NCBI GenBank assembly: GCA_017515425.1
Contig: JAFWFU010000038.1
Location: 1 to 64,000 of the forward strand
DNA: 64,000 nucleotides
Origin: Mogibacterium sp.
GTDB taxonomy: Bacteria > Bacillota > Clostridia > Peptostreptococcales > Anaerovoracaceae
Direction of reading: 5' to 3'
The stretch's first letter is position 1. The number at the start of each line of letters is the position of its first letter. The notes under the pieces are model-generated. The model was not told the origin of the DNA. It saw only the letters and a list, made by a program, of their open reading frames with translations, and made no database searches. The translations under genes and the position numbers were made by a program. Below, in pieces: positions 15,695-24,616 of this stretch.

Positions 15695-15734
15695 AATTCG
15701 ACAATGCCGAATATTCAATCGGTATTGTCGAATT
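15695..15734. promoter_or_regulatory. 16-bp inverted repeat next to the IclR promoter (operator or terminator)
   Basis: Arms AATTCGACAATGCCGA (15695-15710) and TCGGTATTGTCGAATT (15719-15734) match at 15 of 16 positions around an 8-base spacer. It abuts the upstream side of the -35 box at 15683-15688, the usual place for an activator site. It is also 53 bases past the stop of the next gene, with an A-rich 5' side and TTATTATAT after it on the minus strand, so it could instead be that gene's terminator. Confidence 0.6.
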
Positions 15735-15786
15735 CTTTTGTGTGTTTTTTGTGATGTTTTCGAGATGTCCCGAAAATGCGGATTTT

Positions 15787-16920
15787 CTAGTTTTGATAGT
15801 ACTCCACAACGGCGTAGACAGAGTCGGTTTTTTTGTCTCCCGCCGAGGCTTGAACCGCACCGTAGAAATAGTCGAAGTCACCGTTCACCGTAAATGATGT
15901 GCCCGTAACCTCCGCCTCGCGCAGCCATCTGTCCTCTGATACATAGACGAGCTTATACTTCGTCGCTACGGGCACCGCCTTCCAAGTCAGTTCCACCCTC
16001 GGATTGCTGCCCTTGATTATCTTCGCCTTTACGACGGGCACGCTGAGCTTTGTGCTTGCCGCTGTCGCCTTCGAGGTTTTCCTATTCGCCTTCACCTTGT
16101 AGTATACATTGCCGAGCGGCGCCGAGCTGTCCACGAAATGACTGCTCCTTACGGTCGCTATCTTCTCATATCCCGAATTCTTGGAGAGGCTCCTGTATAC
16201 ATCGTATTTCTTCGCGTTCTTCACGGGTCTCCAAGCCACATATGTATTTCCAAGCGCGCCGCTTGCAGCCTTGACATCGAGGCTGCTCACCGTCTGAGGT
16301 CTCCCCTTGGGCTGCTTCGTCCATGCGAAATATCCGTAGCTTCTCCTTCCCCATACCGCAAAGGAATTCAGATCCATCTTGTCCACATAGATTGAATTAT
16401 AGGCTCCGCCGGCGTTACCGTGAACGAACCAAATATCGTCCTTCGTCACTTTCAGAAGAGCCACCGAATGCGCTCTGCCGCTGCCGTCCTTGCCCGCAGA
16501 AAACCTGATATGTGTTCCGGGCTTGCAGTTTTTGAGGTATTTATACATGATTTTCTTGGTGGGTTTCTTGCCTATCTTCTTATGCTTGCTGCCGCTGCCG
16601 AACCAGCCCCTAATCATCTCAGCAAAGCCATAACATTCGCCCCTGCCCTTAAATCTCTGATTGTTCTTTCCGTATGAAGCATATACATATTCAATCAGAG
16701 CCTGCACCTTGTCGTCGTTATTCTGCACCTCGTCCACGAGGGCGGTCAGATCACCGTTCAGATAGAATTCCGGCTCCGAGGTCGCCTCATATACCACATT
16801 GTCGACAGCCTTGGTGATTTCGGCAAATGCCGACAAAGGAATGGCTGATACCGCCAGGGCAGCCGAGACTAGGAGAATCGATATTCTTTTGAATAAATGC
16901 TTTCGAGTCTTTCCGTTCAT
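15787..16920 (-). CDS. secreted cysteine-peptidase/amidase-like protein with FnIII-type domains
   Basis: A 377-residue exported protein with a signal peptide ending near AFA (about residue 33). The first domain looks like an NlpC/CHAP-type papain-fold enzyme: candidate catalytic residues are C96 (GECYGFAEM), H151 (RAHSVALL) and N169 (HGNAGGAY). Two beta-sandwich (FnIII-like) modules follow, one containing KKYDVYRSLSKNSGY and the second VATKYKLVYVSED. The ATG at 16920 has GGAGG upstream; an upstream in-frame start at 16971 is less likely. It is probably a cell-wall or extracellular hydrolase. The catalytic assignment is by motif and spacing only. Confidence 0.7.
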   Translation of the reverse strand: MNGKTRKHLFKRISILLVSAALAVSAIPLSAFAEITKAVDNVVYEATSEPEFYLNGDLTALVDEVQNNDDKVQALIEYVYASYGKNNQRFKGRGECYGFAEMIRGWFGSGSKHKKIGKKPTKKIMYKYLKNCKPGTHIRFSAGKDGSGRAHSVALLKVTKDDIWFVHGNAGGAYNSIYVDKMDLNSFAVWGRRSYGYFAWTKQPKGRPQTVSSLDVKAASGALGNTYVAWRPVKNAKKYDVYRSLSKNSGYEKIATVRSSHFVDSSAPLGNVYYKVKANRKTSKATAASTKLSVPVVKAKIIKGSNPRVELTWKAVPVATKYKLVYVSEDRWLREAEVTGTSFTVNGDFDYFYGAVQASAGDKKTDSVYAVVEYYQN

Positions 16921-17009
16921 AATCAGCCTCCGTTGCTGTTCATACGCTTTATGCGTTTGTTGCACTGTCACAATAGCTGTCCGCGCGTTGTCTGCAAACT
17001 AGACATCTG

Positions 17010-17071
17010 CTGTTCGCGCGCCGTTCATATTTTGTCTGCACACTTCTTTAATATCATCTGTTCGCGCGCCG
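17010..17071. repeat. 14-bp direct repeat CTGTTCGCGCGCCG
   Basis: Two exact copies (17010-17023 and 17058-17071) lie 48 bases apart between rmlA and the secreted peptidase-like gene, with a weaker third match near 16978-16989. They are GC-rich against an AT-rich spacer and have no obvious promoter role. Confidence 0.6.
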
Positions 17072-17072
17072 A

Positions 17073-17975
17073 CTACAGCACCACTTTTCCTTCTAATACT
17101 GCTTCGAGGCGTTTCCCATAGGGGCTCTTTCCGTAGAGCTTAATGCTCTCCTTGAGCTTCGCGTCATCTATCCACCCCATATGATAGGCGATTTCTTCGG
17201 GTGATGAAATCGTCATGCCCTGATACTGCTCTATCATGCTGACAAATTCCGTGGCTTTTTGCAGGCTGTCGAAGGTTCCCGCGTCCATCCATGTAAAGCC
17301 GCGACCTAGTAGCTGCGCGTTCAGCCTGCCTTCCTTTAGGTACATATCGTTGAGGGTCGTAATCTCGAGCTCCCCGCGCGCCGAAGGCTGAACCGCGTCC
17401 GCCATATCGCTCACACCCTTTGGATAGAAATAGAGGCCGACGATAGCATAGTTGCTCTTGGGCTGCTTGGGCTTCTCCTCTACGGATTTGACCCTCAGCG
17501 AATAATCGCCTTCCGTATCTCTCTCAAACTCCATAATGCCGAATCTCTTCGGATCTTCCACATAGTATCCGAAAATCGTCGCCTTTCCGTTCTTCGCAGC
17601 CTCAGAGGCGTCGCCGAGCTTTCTGCTGAGACCGTTCCCATAGAATATATTATCCCCGAGCACCATGGCACAGGGTGAGTCACCTATGAATTCTCTTCCT
17701 ATGGTGAAAGCTTGGGCGAGTCCCTCCGGCTTCGCCTGCACCGCATACGACAGCGAAAGCCCGAATTTGGAGCCGTCCCCCAAAAGGTTCTCGATACGCG
17801 GCGTGTCCTCAGGCGTGCTGATAATCAGTATATCCTTTATCGCCGCCATCATAAGAGTCGACAGCGGGTAGAATATCATGGGTTTATCGTAGACAGGCAG
17901 AAGCTGTTTTGACGTTACTATTGTCAGCGGATAGAGTCTCGTTCCCGCTCCGCCCGCGAGTATGATTCCTTTCAT
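17073..17975 (-). CDS. rmlA: glucose-1-phosphate thymidylyltransferase
   Basis: This 300-residue nucleotidyltransferase makes dTDP-glucose from glucose-1-phosphate and dTTP, the first step towards dTDP-rhamnose and other deoxysugars. The N-terminal signature GGAGTRLYPLT spans residues 8-18, followed by SKQLLPVYDKPMI, VLGDNIFYG and the EEKPKQPKS segment typical of RmlA. Length and motifs are complete. The usual partners rmlB, rmlC and rmlD are not adjacent, so the pathway must be completed elsewhere or the product feeds a different sugar route. It is divergent from the surface protein at 18213. Confidence 0.93.
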   Translation of the reverse strand: MKGIILAGGAGTRLYPLTIVTSKQLLPVYDKPMIFYPLSTLMMAAIKDILIISTPEDTPRIENLLGDGSKFGLSLSYAVQAKPEGLAQAFTIGREFIGDSPCAMVLGDNIFYGNGLSRKLGDASEAAKNGKATIFGYYVEDPKRFGIMEFERDTEGDYSLRVKSVEEKPKQPKSNYAIVGLYFYPKGVSDMADAVQPSARGELEITTLNDMYLKEGRLNAQLLGRGFTWMDAGTFDSLQKATEFVSMIEQYQGMTISSPEEIAYHMGWIDDAKLKESIKLYGKSPYGKRLEAVLEGKVVL

Positions 17976-18129
17976 TAAGCACCCTCCGATTTCTCAGTTT
18001 TCATAAATCAGTTGACACCAATTTTATGCTCCTATGCATTTCTTTCAGCAACAGTATAGCATACCCGAGCCCCTTTCCAAAAAAACATCAAAAAATTGTA
18101 AAAATGCCCGTTTTCCCTTCAAAGATTAC

Positions 18130-18159
18130 TTGATAGCTTTTATTTTCCTATGTTATAAT
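18130..18159 (+). promoter_or_regulatory. sigma70-type promoter for the surface protein at 18213
   Basis: TTGATA (18130-18135) and a perfect TATAAT (18154-18159) are separated by 18 bases. The predicted start point is about 45 bases before the ATG. Confidence 0.7.
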
Positions 18160-18212
18160 TTTCATGCCGATTTAGGTTAGTTGAATGAGTCGGCGTGTTG
18201 TGAAGGATGAAT

Positions 18213-19328
18213 ATGTATAGGTTTTTTCGTAGGATAATTTTGCTCTCGATTCTGGCGCTCATTTTCTTGGGCGTCGGTTTTACTGCGCCTATGGCAACCT
18301 ATGCGAATACATCTGATGATGTGATTCTGAGCACCGTCTCCGATATGCCTGATGTTTACAGGGATCAGCTCCCTTCGGCACCATGGATAGGTCATACTCA
18401 AAGCAGGCTCAGCGAGGTAAGCGAAATATTCGTCGCGCCGACCTGCGAAGAGGACGGCTATTATGAGAAGATTGTTCATTGCGGCGCTTGCGGCAGAGAT
18501 TTGCGTCAGTACAAGGAATTCCCCGCCTTGGGGCATGATTTGAAAGACGGGGTCTGCCAGCGAGAGGGCTGCGACTATATAGATCCTCAGTCCCTTGCGC
18601 CTGTTTTCGTAACGATAGTGGATAGCGAAAACGTCCGTGTGGAAACTGTAGATCAGTCTAGCACCGCGATTATCGAGGATTTCTTCACGGAAATTGACAG
18701 GAACAGCAATGCCGTGGAAAGCATGACCATGGGTTTGGAAGGTGTGGATTATTCGATTATTCGAAACGCCGAGGGTGCTGTCGAAGGAAGCCTGCCGGAA
18801 GGTTTCCAAATCGTCGGAAGAGCCATGCATATCAACGGGGTGAAGGATAATATGAGCATTACTATCACCTCGCATACAATCCTTGCACCTTCAATCCTTG
18901 AGAATGATTTGATCAGCGAGGGGCTTGCGCTCGGTTTCTTCCAAGAACCCGAGACTGAGGAATTATCCGACGAAGGCGCAGAGCCCGAAAGAGATAACAG
19001 GAACAACAACAATAACAACGATAATAATAGAACTGACGAAACCGAAGAGGAAACACCTAGCCCTTCCGATACTCAGGCTGCAGGCAGTACGGATAACGCC
19101 TCTTCCGAGCAGCAGAATGAACAGGAGAATGCGGCTGTCACTGATGATATAGATTCGTCAGTCTCGGATATTCTTAATGTCGAGCCGAGTCCGGAGCCTG
19201 CCGCCAATATTCCCGAATACAGCGGCAACAGCCATACGGCTCTGCTCCTGACTGTGGATATAGCATTGGTTCTCGGGCTTGTGATTGGAATAGTAGCCCT
19301 TCTGAGGCTGGGAGTATTGAAGCGCTAG
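18213..19328 (+). CDS. secreted surface protein with cysteine-pair module and C-terminal anchor helix
   Basis: A 371-residue protein with a signal peptide (cleavage near TYA, about residue 31). Residues about 68-125 form a module with paired cysteines (CGACG, then GHDLKDGVCQREGC) common in clostridial surface proteins. A beta-rich region and a low-complexity Asn/Glu/Ser/Thr-rich linker (about 245-335) follow, then a C-terminal transmembrane helix with a short basic end. This is the layout of a stalked, membrane-held surface protein. I prefer the second ATG (18213), because AAGGA is five bases upstream of it and too close to the ATG at 18207. It converges with the InlB-repeat lipoprotein, 19 bases away. 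Confidence 0.7.
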   Translation: MYRFFRRIILLSILALIFLGVGFTAPMATYANTSDDVILSTVSDMPDVYRDQLPSAPWIGHTQSRLSEVSEIFVAPTCEEDGYYEKIVHCGACGRDLRQYKEFPALGHDLKDGVCQREGCDYIDPQSLAPVFVTIVDSENVRVETVDQSSTAIIEDFFTEIDRNSNAVESMTMGLEGVDYSIIRNAEGAVEGSLPEGFQIVGRAMHINGVKDNMSITITSHTILAPSILENDLISEGLALGFFQEPETEELSDEGAEPERDNRNNNNNNDNNRTDETEEETPSPSDTQAAGSTDNASSEQQNEQENAAVTDDIDSSVSDILNVEPSPEPAANIPEYSGNSHTALLLTVDIALVLGLVIGIVALLRLGVLKR

Positions 19329-19347
19329 GTCATTCCGTCCATAGGCT

Positions 19348-20715
19348 CTACGTCCCAGTCTGTGGCGGGTCTGAGCTGATCGGATAGTAAATACTTACTT
19401 CCGCTCCCAATTCAGCTATCGCCGCTTTCGCCTCTTTCTCATCTAATATCCCATTATGCAGCAAATTCGCAATGATTATCTGGTGAGCTAATTCGCTCTC
19501 TTTTTTGTCTGTGAGCTTGTCAGAGGGCTTGGAGATTATGAACAGGCAGTTCTTTTCTGCCATTTTTTTGTACTTTTCTATGATTGCATCTCTCTTTTTT
19601 TCAGCTTCTTCCTTCTCCGCACTCTCATCAGGATTTTCAGAATAGAGTTTTTCCAGCTCATCCGTAAACACTATTACAAATTCGCAATCATCTTTATTGT
19701 AAAACTTTTTATCCTCTTCAACACTATCATCTTCCTTCTCTACATAGGCATTGCAGTCCTGTACGAGCTTCGAATCAACTCCGCCTTCACGGTCTACATG
19801 TCCTTTGGGCTTAGTGCTAGTCTGCTTAATCTTATCCTTAAACGTCTCGTCCCAATAATCGTATAAGTTTTCGCCCTTACTCCATTTAGCGGTTACTGTC
19901 AGATTTGAATTTACAACGCTGAAATCCGTATCCCAGCCGCTGAATTTATGTCCTCTCCATTCGGGGTCGCTCGGCGGAGTCGCCGCCTTGCCCTGCTCGA
20001 CCTCCTCCGCCTTTAGCGTATTGCCTCTTCCGTCAACAAAGCTGACTGTGAATGTCTGTGTCTGCGGAGGCTTTACATCATCAGGCTCCTCTTCCCACTG
20101 TGCGGTAAAGGTCATATTCTTTGTTACCTTAACGCTCGTCCCCGCCGCGACCTTATTGCCGTTGTCGTCCTTCCAGCCGGTAAGCTTATGCTTCTTCCTC
20201 GTAACGTCCTTATCCGAAAGGATTGTAACGGAGCCGTCCTTTATCACCGTCTTTTTCTCTACCTCTCCCTTTTTCTTCCCCGTAATCTTTCCGTTTTTCC
20301 CGGGATTGAATGTAACTGTATAGGTGGTGGTTGTTGTGCCTCGACCGGTCTGCCCGCTTTGATTCCCGTTCTGATTTGGTTTATTATTGTTGTTCGTATT
20401 TGTATTCGTCTGCGGCTCTGCGTCCCTCTCTTCTTCCTCTTGGTAGTCGAAATTGATGTCCTCGGAAGTATCAAAATCATCAGGGTCTTCCTCGCTGCCA
20501 AAATCCGGGAGTATCGGTTTCTCAGCAGTTGAAAGCCCGAGTTCGTCACGCCTCTCCTGATATGTCTCCGTAATTATCCCGTCCTCATCACGGTAGATAT
20601 TACTGACCTCACTATTGTTTGAGATTCTCGTCCTGCAACCCGACATGGCAAGCATGGCGATAAGTATTACCGCCAAGAGCAGAAATTTGTTCCAAAACAG
20701 TCCATTCCTCTTCAT
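19348..20715 (-). CDS. lipoprotein with InlB-type (Listeria-Bacteroides) repeats
   Basis: A 455-residue lipoprotein with a signal peptide ending in the lipobox AMSGC (cysteine about residue 27). After an acidic linker with Asn repeats come two InlB/Flg_new-type beta repeats, each ending in a W-containing strand (HKLTGWKDDNG ... FTAQWEE and HKFSGWDTDFS ... VTAKWSKG). The C-terminal 180 residues are charged and may form a further domain with a glutamate/lysine-rich helix. The ATG at 20715 is preceded by AAGGTGA, which lies inside the end of the upstream gene. It is the last gene of the MoxR operon, so it may depend on that machinery. Confidence 0.75.
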   Translation of the reverse strand: MKRNGLFWNKFLLLAVILIAMLAMSGCRTRISNNSEVSNIYRDEDGIITETYQERRDELGLSTAEKPILPDFGSEEDPDDFDTSEDINFDYQEEEERDAEPQTNTNTNNNNKPNQNGNQSGQTGRGTTTTTYTVTFNPGKNGKITGKKKGEVEKKTVIKDGSVTILSDKDVTRKKHKLTGWKDDNGNKVAAGTSVKVTKNMTFTAQWEEEPDDVKPPQTQTFTVSFVDGRGNTLKAEEVEQGKAATPPSDPEWRGHKFSGWDTDFSVVNSNLTVTAKWSKGENLYDYWDETFKDKIKQTSTKPKGHVDREGGVDSKLVQDCNAYVEKEDDSVEEDKKFYNKDDCEFVIVFTDELEKLYSENPDESAEKEEAEKKRDAIIEKYKKMAEKNCLFIISKPSDKLTDKKESELAHQIIIANLLHNGILDEKEAKAAIAELGAEVSIYYPISSDPPQTGT

Positions 20716-20725
20716 ATCTCTCACC

Positions 20726-22267
20726 TTATAAAGCATATTTTATCGCCGTCCTGAGCTTCCCCTTCCAATCCATGGCATTTCTCACCATATCCCTGGTATC
20801 GCTCACAAAGGCATTCATAGCCTCTTTCTCTTCTTCGTCCATATCGTGCTCGCTGTATGCCGCCTCTCTCCACAGCACATACATACTGCTGAAATAGCTT
20901 GAATACTGCTCTGATACATCACGCCTCAAAGGCTCCACCAGAGAAGCGAAGCTCCTCCCCGATACTTCCACGCCGTATGCGCCAAGCCATCTGACCGCAT
21001 AGGGAAACATTGCGATAATGGCTGTTCGTATATCTTCGGAGTCTAGCCCCTCACGGTTTGCGTCGCGCCGCCTGATATATCGCCTATACAGCAGATATAT
21101 GAAGCCTGCCCAGGCAGCTATAAGGAGCAGCATGACAATCAGCGGAGCTATCCATTTATAGCTTCCCTCTGCGTCCACGTCCTCATCTCCGCCATTATTC
21201 ATTTCCCTGTCATCGTCTATCTGTTCGTCGTTCTCGGTCGGTGTCTCCAAATTGCGCTCGCTCTCAAGATATGCCGATCGGAGCGCAAATCTATCTCTCA
21301 TATTTTCGTCCGCCGCAGATATTCCATAGTTTTCTCCCGGGTCTATGAGAACGATAGCCCCCAGGAAGAGCAGGGCAGCCAGCAGCACGGGCAGAGCGGA
21401 AAGAATACCACCCCTAGCCAGGACGAACATAATCGCCGCCACCGCCAAGACCACCACGAGCGCGGACGGCACCAAGCCGTAATACGCGAAGGCTGTAAAG
21501 GCGAAGGCTGCTGCGCCGAGCCCGAGGAACCTTCTGACCGCAGCAGGCGGCATGGCACCCAGCGCGGCGGTCAGGCATGAGACCCATACGACCGCAGCCA
21601 TAATACAAATATCGGGATTGGACTCCGCCTCTTCACTTATACTAAACATATTATATATATAGGCTTGCTCGGCTTCCGAAGCCTCGTACACATAGTTCAT
21701 TATGCTGCCGAGCCCACCGCCTATATAGCTCCTCAAGACGATAGCCAGGACTATCAGAACCCCTGCGGTTCCCGCCGCCGAGAGAAGCTTCACCTTGCTG
21801 TCGAGCTTCTCTTCCAAGATGACGAATACCATATAGAGCAGAATGCCCGTCAGAAGAAACGGCGCTGTGGTGAGCATATCCGCCGCCCCGAGCATGAATG
21901 CGAAGAATGTCATCAGCGCCGCAGCCGTAGCAATCTCGTGAGGCAGCTCCCTTTTCCACCACGAATCCGCCTTCTTTTTATCCAAAAGATTGATACCGGC
22001 AGCCTCGTTTCTGACATTGACGTCGAAGACGTCCATTCCGTCTCCCTCGCCAAAGCCCACGCCGCCGACGCTGAACCCTGAGCCATAGCCCGCGCTGCTA
22101 CCAACACTAAATCCTGAGGAAGCGCCCGCGCCGCCGCCCGAATTTATTCCATATTCCGAAGGCGCGCCGAAAACTATTCCCCCCTGCGTATCAGAAGCCG
22201 AGGACGCCGCGCGCTCCTTCTTCTTCTTTCCGATTTTAAGTTCAGGCTTTTTTAATTTAATACTCAC
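20726..22267 (-). CDS. multi-pass membrane protein of the MoxR-DUF58 locus
   Basis: A 513-residue protein. Residues 1-110 are hydrophilic and Gly/Ser-rich with basic patches. Then come about six hydrophobic helices (about 115-300), an acidic extracytoplasmic segment (about 300-365), one more helix (about 370-390) and a C-terminal cytoplasmic domain resembling DUF4129. In most bacteria the gene after MoxR and DUF58 encodes a membrane protein with a transglutaminase-like domain plus DUF4129. I see no Cys-His-Asp transglutaminase core here, so this looks like a version that lacks it. Translation appears to start at GTG with only a weak ribosome site (AAGGGAT). Confidence 0.65.
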   Translation of the reverse strand: MSIKLKKPELKIGKKKKERAASSASDTQGGIVFGAPSEYGINSGGGAGASSGFSVGSSAGYGSGFSVGGVGFGEGDGMDVFDVNVRNEAAGINLLDKKKADSWWKRELPHEIATAAALMTFFAFMLGAADMLTTAPFLLTGILLYMVFVILEEKLDSKVKLLSAAGTAGVLIVLAIVLRSYIGGGLGSIMNYVYEASEAEQAYIYNMFSISEEAESNPDICIMAAVVWVSCLTAALGAMPPAAVRRFLGLGAAAFAFTAFAYYGLVPSALVVVLAVAAIMFVLARGGILSALPVLLAALLFLGAIVLIDPGENYGISAADENMRDRFALRSAYLESERNLETPTENDEQIDDDREMNNGGDEDVDAEGSYKWIAPLIVMLLLIAAWAGFIYLLYRRYIRRRDANREGLDSEDIRTAIIAMFPYAVRWLGAYGVEVSGRSFASLVEPLRRDVSEQYSSYFSSMYVLWREAAYSEHDMDEEEKEAMNAFVSDTRDMVRNAMDWKGKLRTAIKYAL

Positions 22268-22292
22268 TAATATTTGTTATCCCTTATTCACT

Positions 22293-22356
22293 AAGATTCT
22301 TCGTCCTTCGTCCTCAGAATGACATACGCAGTCGCCCTCTTGTCATTCTGTTTCGG
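22293..22356. repeat. dispersed palindromic repeat, copy near 22.3 kb
   Basis: AAGATTCTTCGTCC...TCAGAATGACA (22293-22324) is followed by TGTCATTCTG (22341-22350). These are the two ends of the dispersed element seen also at 31842, 34577, 42850 and 61737-61844. It sits between the DUF58 gene and the membrane-protein gene. Confidence 0.6.
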
Positions 22357-22359
22357 GCT

Positions 22360-23499
22360 TTATACCACCATTCCCGCCAAATCTTCCCTATAGGTATCAT
22401 TCTCGAAGCCTATGACCTTAACATTATTCTCCGTCGTAATCCCCGACGTTCCATTAAGCAGTACCGTAACACTGCAACCATTGGCTATGGCTTCGAGCCC
22501 CGCGGGGATTTTCCCGCATACTATCACCACATGGGCATACCTCGCGTCAGCGATATTCCTGTCTATATTGGCAAATGCGCCCTGCGCCGCTGCAGGCGCC
22601 GCCAGATATTCTTCCGTCGCCAGCCTCAGCTCCTCTTCATCTTGTATCTTCCTCACCACGGCGCGCCCCGTCATGGCGTCGCTCCATGCGATAGTAAGGC
22701 TTACATTATCCTGTCTCAGAGTCTCTACGAGCGACGCGAATACGGAGGCTATGGCTTCCAAAGCCTCGGGGTCACTGCTTCGCTCGGAGGCATTCCCGAG
22801 TATTAAGAGGAATTGATCCGTAATAGGCGCGCCGAGCTCCTTTACCAACACCTTATTCGTCTTTTCGGAGAGCTTCCAATGGATATTCCTCACGGGATCT
22901 CCGGGTACATATTCCCTTATGCCGCGGACATCTCCGGGGTCTTCTCCGCGCCTTGAGTCCGCTGACCTGTCGTTTTCGAGGAGCGCGGCGTCGCTTCCGT
23001 AGCTCATCTGCACGTCGAAGAGTTCAGGCATTACCGTGATAAATCTGCTGTCGTCGCAGCTGACGCTCTTGCTCAGGAGCATGAGCGGATCCATGACGAC
23101 GGCATTCGTGACGCTCACCCTATACATTCCCGCATGTCCGGACTGCATCTCAAAATCCATCTCCTTCCGACCCTTTATGCCGAGAGATGTCTGTATTATG
23201 TCGCTATCCGTTTCGCCCGTCCTGAGATTTTCGCAGGTGATTTCCAGCTCCGCGAGTGCGACGGGTATTATTGATTCGTTTTTCAGGCTGAGCTTCATCA
23301 CGGGCTTTTCCGACAGGACCTCAGAGTCCGTAAGGCTGAGCCTCAGCTTCTTACCCGAGAGAGCCAGCATACCGACGGACGCCAGCGGCATGGCGATTAA
23401 AGCCAGCAGAAGCGCCAGGGTAACCGTCTCATTGGCGAAGAAATACAGCAGGATAGCAGACAGTATTAGCAAAATGCAAGCGATACGTCTTTTTATCAT
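22360..23499 (-). CDS. DUF58 (von Willebrand factor A-like) protein of the MoxR locus
   Basis: A 379-residue protein anchored by two N-terminal helices (about residues 5-50). The central beta-rich part leads to the DUF58 signature GDPVRNIHWKLSEKTNKVLVKEL around residues 203-225 (core motif IHWK-S). DUF58 proteins carry a divergent vWA domain and work with MoxR ATPases in metal-centre insertion or envelope-complex assembly in characterised relatives. It starts 23 bases after the MoxR stop. AAGGGA lies unusually close to the ATG. Confidence 0.87.
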   Translation of the reverse strand: MIKRRIACILLILSAILLYFFANETVTLALLLALIAMPLASVGMLALSGKKLRLSLTDSEVLSEKPVMKLSLKNESIIPVALAELEITCENLRTGETDSDIIQTSLGIKGRKEMDFEMQSGHAGMYRVSVTNAVVMDPLMLLSKSVSCDDSRFITVMPELFDVQMSYGSDAALLENDRSADSRRGEDPGDVRGIREYVPGDPVRNIHWKLSEKTNKVLVKELGAPITDQFLLILGNASERSSDPEALEAIASVFASLVETLRQDNVSLTIAWSDAMTGRAVVRKIQDEEELRLATEEYLAAPAAAQGAFANIDRNIADARYAHVVIVCGKIPAGLEAIANGCSVTVLLNGTSGITTENNVKVIGFENDTYREDLAGMVV

Positions 23500-23522
23500 T
23501 CCCTTACTTTATCGTCCTTCGC

Positions 23523-24488
23523 CTATTGCTCCACGCTGTATGGAGACTTAGTTCCGTCCATAATCTGCGCCAAAACGTCCTTTGAGGAAACTCCCGCCGC
23601 CCTCGCCTTCTGAGTCAGCAGTATTCTATGCGCACAGACGTCCGTAAAAATCTCCCTGACGTCTTCCTCCGTCACATAGTCTCTGCCGTTCATAAGCGCA
23701 CATGCCTTCGCCATGCGGCTGACGGCGATAGCACCTCTCGGAGAAATTCCGAGCTCTATCATATTATTATTTCTCGAAGCCTCGACGAGATCCGTTATAT
23801 ATGTTACGATTTCGTCCTTCATGGTAATTTTCAGGGTGATCTCCTGCATGGACTTCACGACGTCCTTTTTCACAATCTGTCCGACGGCAGCGAAGGGATC
23901 CTCCACCTGGCGCCCCTGAATAATAGCCTTCTCGCTCAGCTTGTCGGGGTAGCCTATGGAAAGTCTCGTGAGAAATCTGTCCATCTGTGCGTGAGGAAGA
24001 ACCTGCGTGCCGGCTGTACCCACCTGGTTCTGAGTAGCTATTACAATGAAGGGATCCGGCAGCGGATATGATTTTCCGTCGACCGTAACCTGTTTTTCCT
24101 CCATAGCCTCAAGGAGCGCGGACTGCGTTCTGCTGGAAGTACGGTTTATCTCATCTGCCAAGAGCAGATTGGTGTCATTTATAATTCCCGGCACGTAGAC
24201 GAGGTTTTCGCTGTCCCTGTTAAAAATGGAAAATCCGACTATATCCGAAGGTAGTATGTCCGGGGTGAACTGAATTCTGTTATACTTCATGCCGAGCGTT
24301 TTCCCGAGGGCGACGGCAATCGAAGTCTTACCGACTCCCGGAACGTCGTCTAGCAGAATATGTCCGTTGGCGAGCACGCTCATCAGCACCTTTCTGATTA
24401 CATCATTCTTACCGATTATCACCTTGTTCATCTCTTCGGTGATAGCCTCAGTTGCCGCATTGACGGCACGCAATGTTTTCTCTTCCAA
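23523..24488 (-). CDS. MoxR-family AAA+ ATPase
   Basis: A 321-residue AAA+ chaperone-type ATPase. Walker A GVGKTS (about residues 50-55), Walker B LLADEINR, sensor-1 region IATQNQ and the arginine-containing HAQMDRFLTR segment are all present. It is typical of the MRP (MoxR proper) subfamily in length and motif order. Translation starts at TTG, with AAGGAG eight bases upstream. It is the first gene of an operon with DUF58, a multi-pass membrane protein and an InlB-repeat lipoprotein, suggesting it remodels or activates an envelope complex. Confidence 0.92.
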   Translation of the reverse strand: MEEKTLRAVNAATEAITEEMNKVIIGKNDVIRKVLMSVLANGHILLDDVPGVGKTSIAVALGKTLGMKYNRIQFTPDILPSDIVGFSIFNRDSENLVYVPGIINDTNLLLADEINRTSSRTQSALLEAMEEKQVTVDGKSYPLPDPFIVIATQNQVGTAGTQVLPHAQMDRFLTRLSIGYPDKLSEKAIIQGRQVEDPFAAVGQIVKKDVVKSMQEITLKITMKDEIVTYITDLVEASRNNNMIELGISPRGAIAVSRMAKACALMNGRDYVTEEDVREIFTDVCAHRILLTQKARAAGVSSKDVLAQIMDGTKSPYSVEQ

Positions 24489-24616
24489 TTTTTTATCTCC
24501 TTAATAGTGGTATTACTTAATGTTAATATCGTCGGGCAAACAATCTGTCTTAACTATTTGTCTTAATTAGTCATCTTAATTATTTGTCCGAAACATTTTA
24601 CAAAACAATTTTCGCC

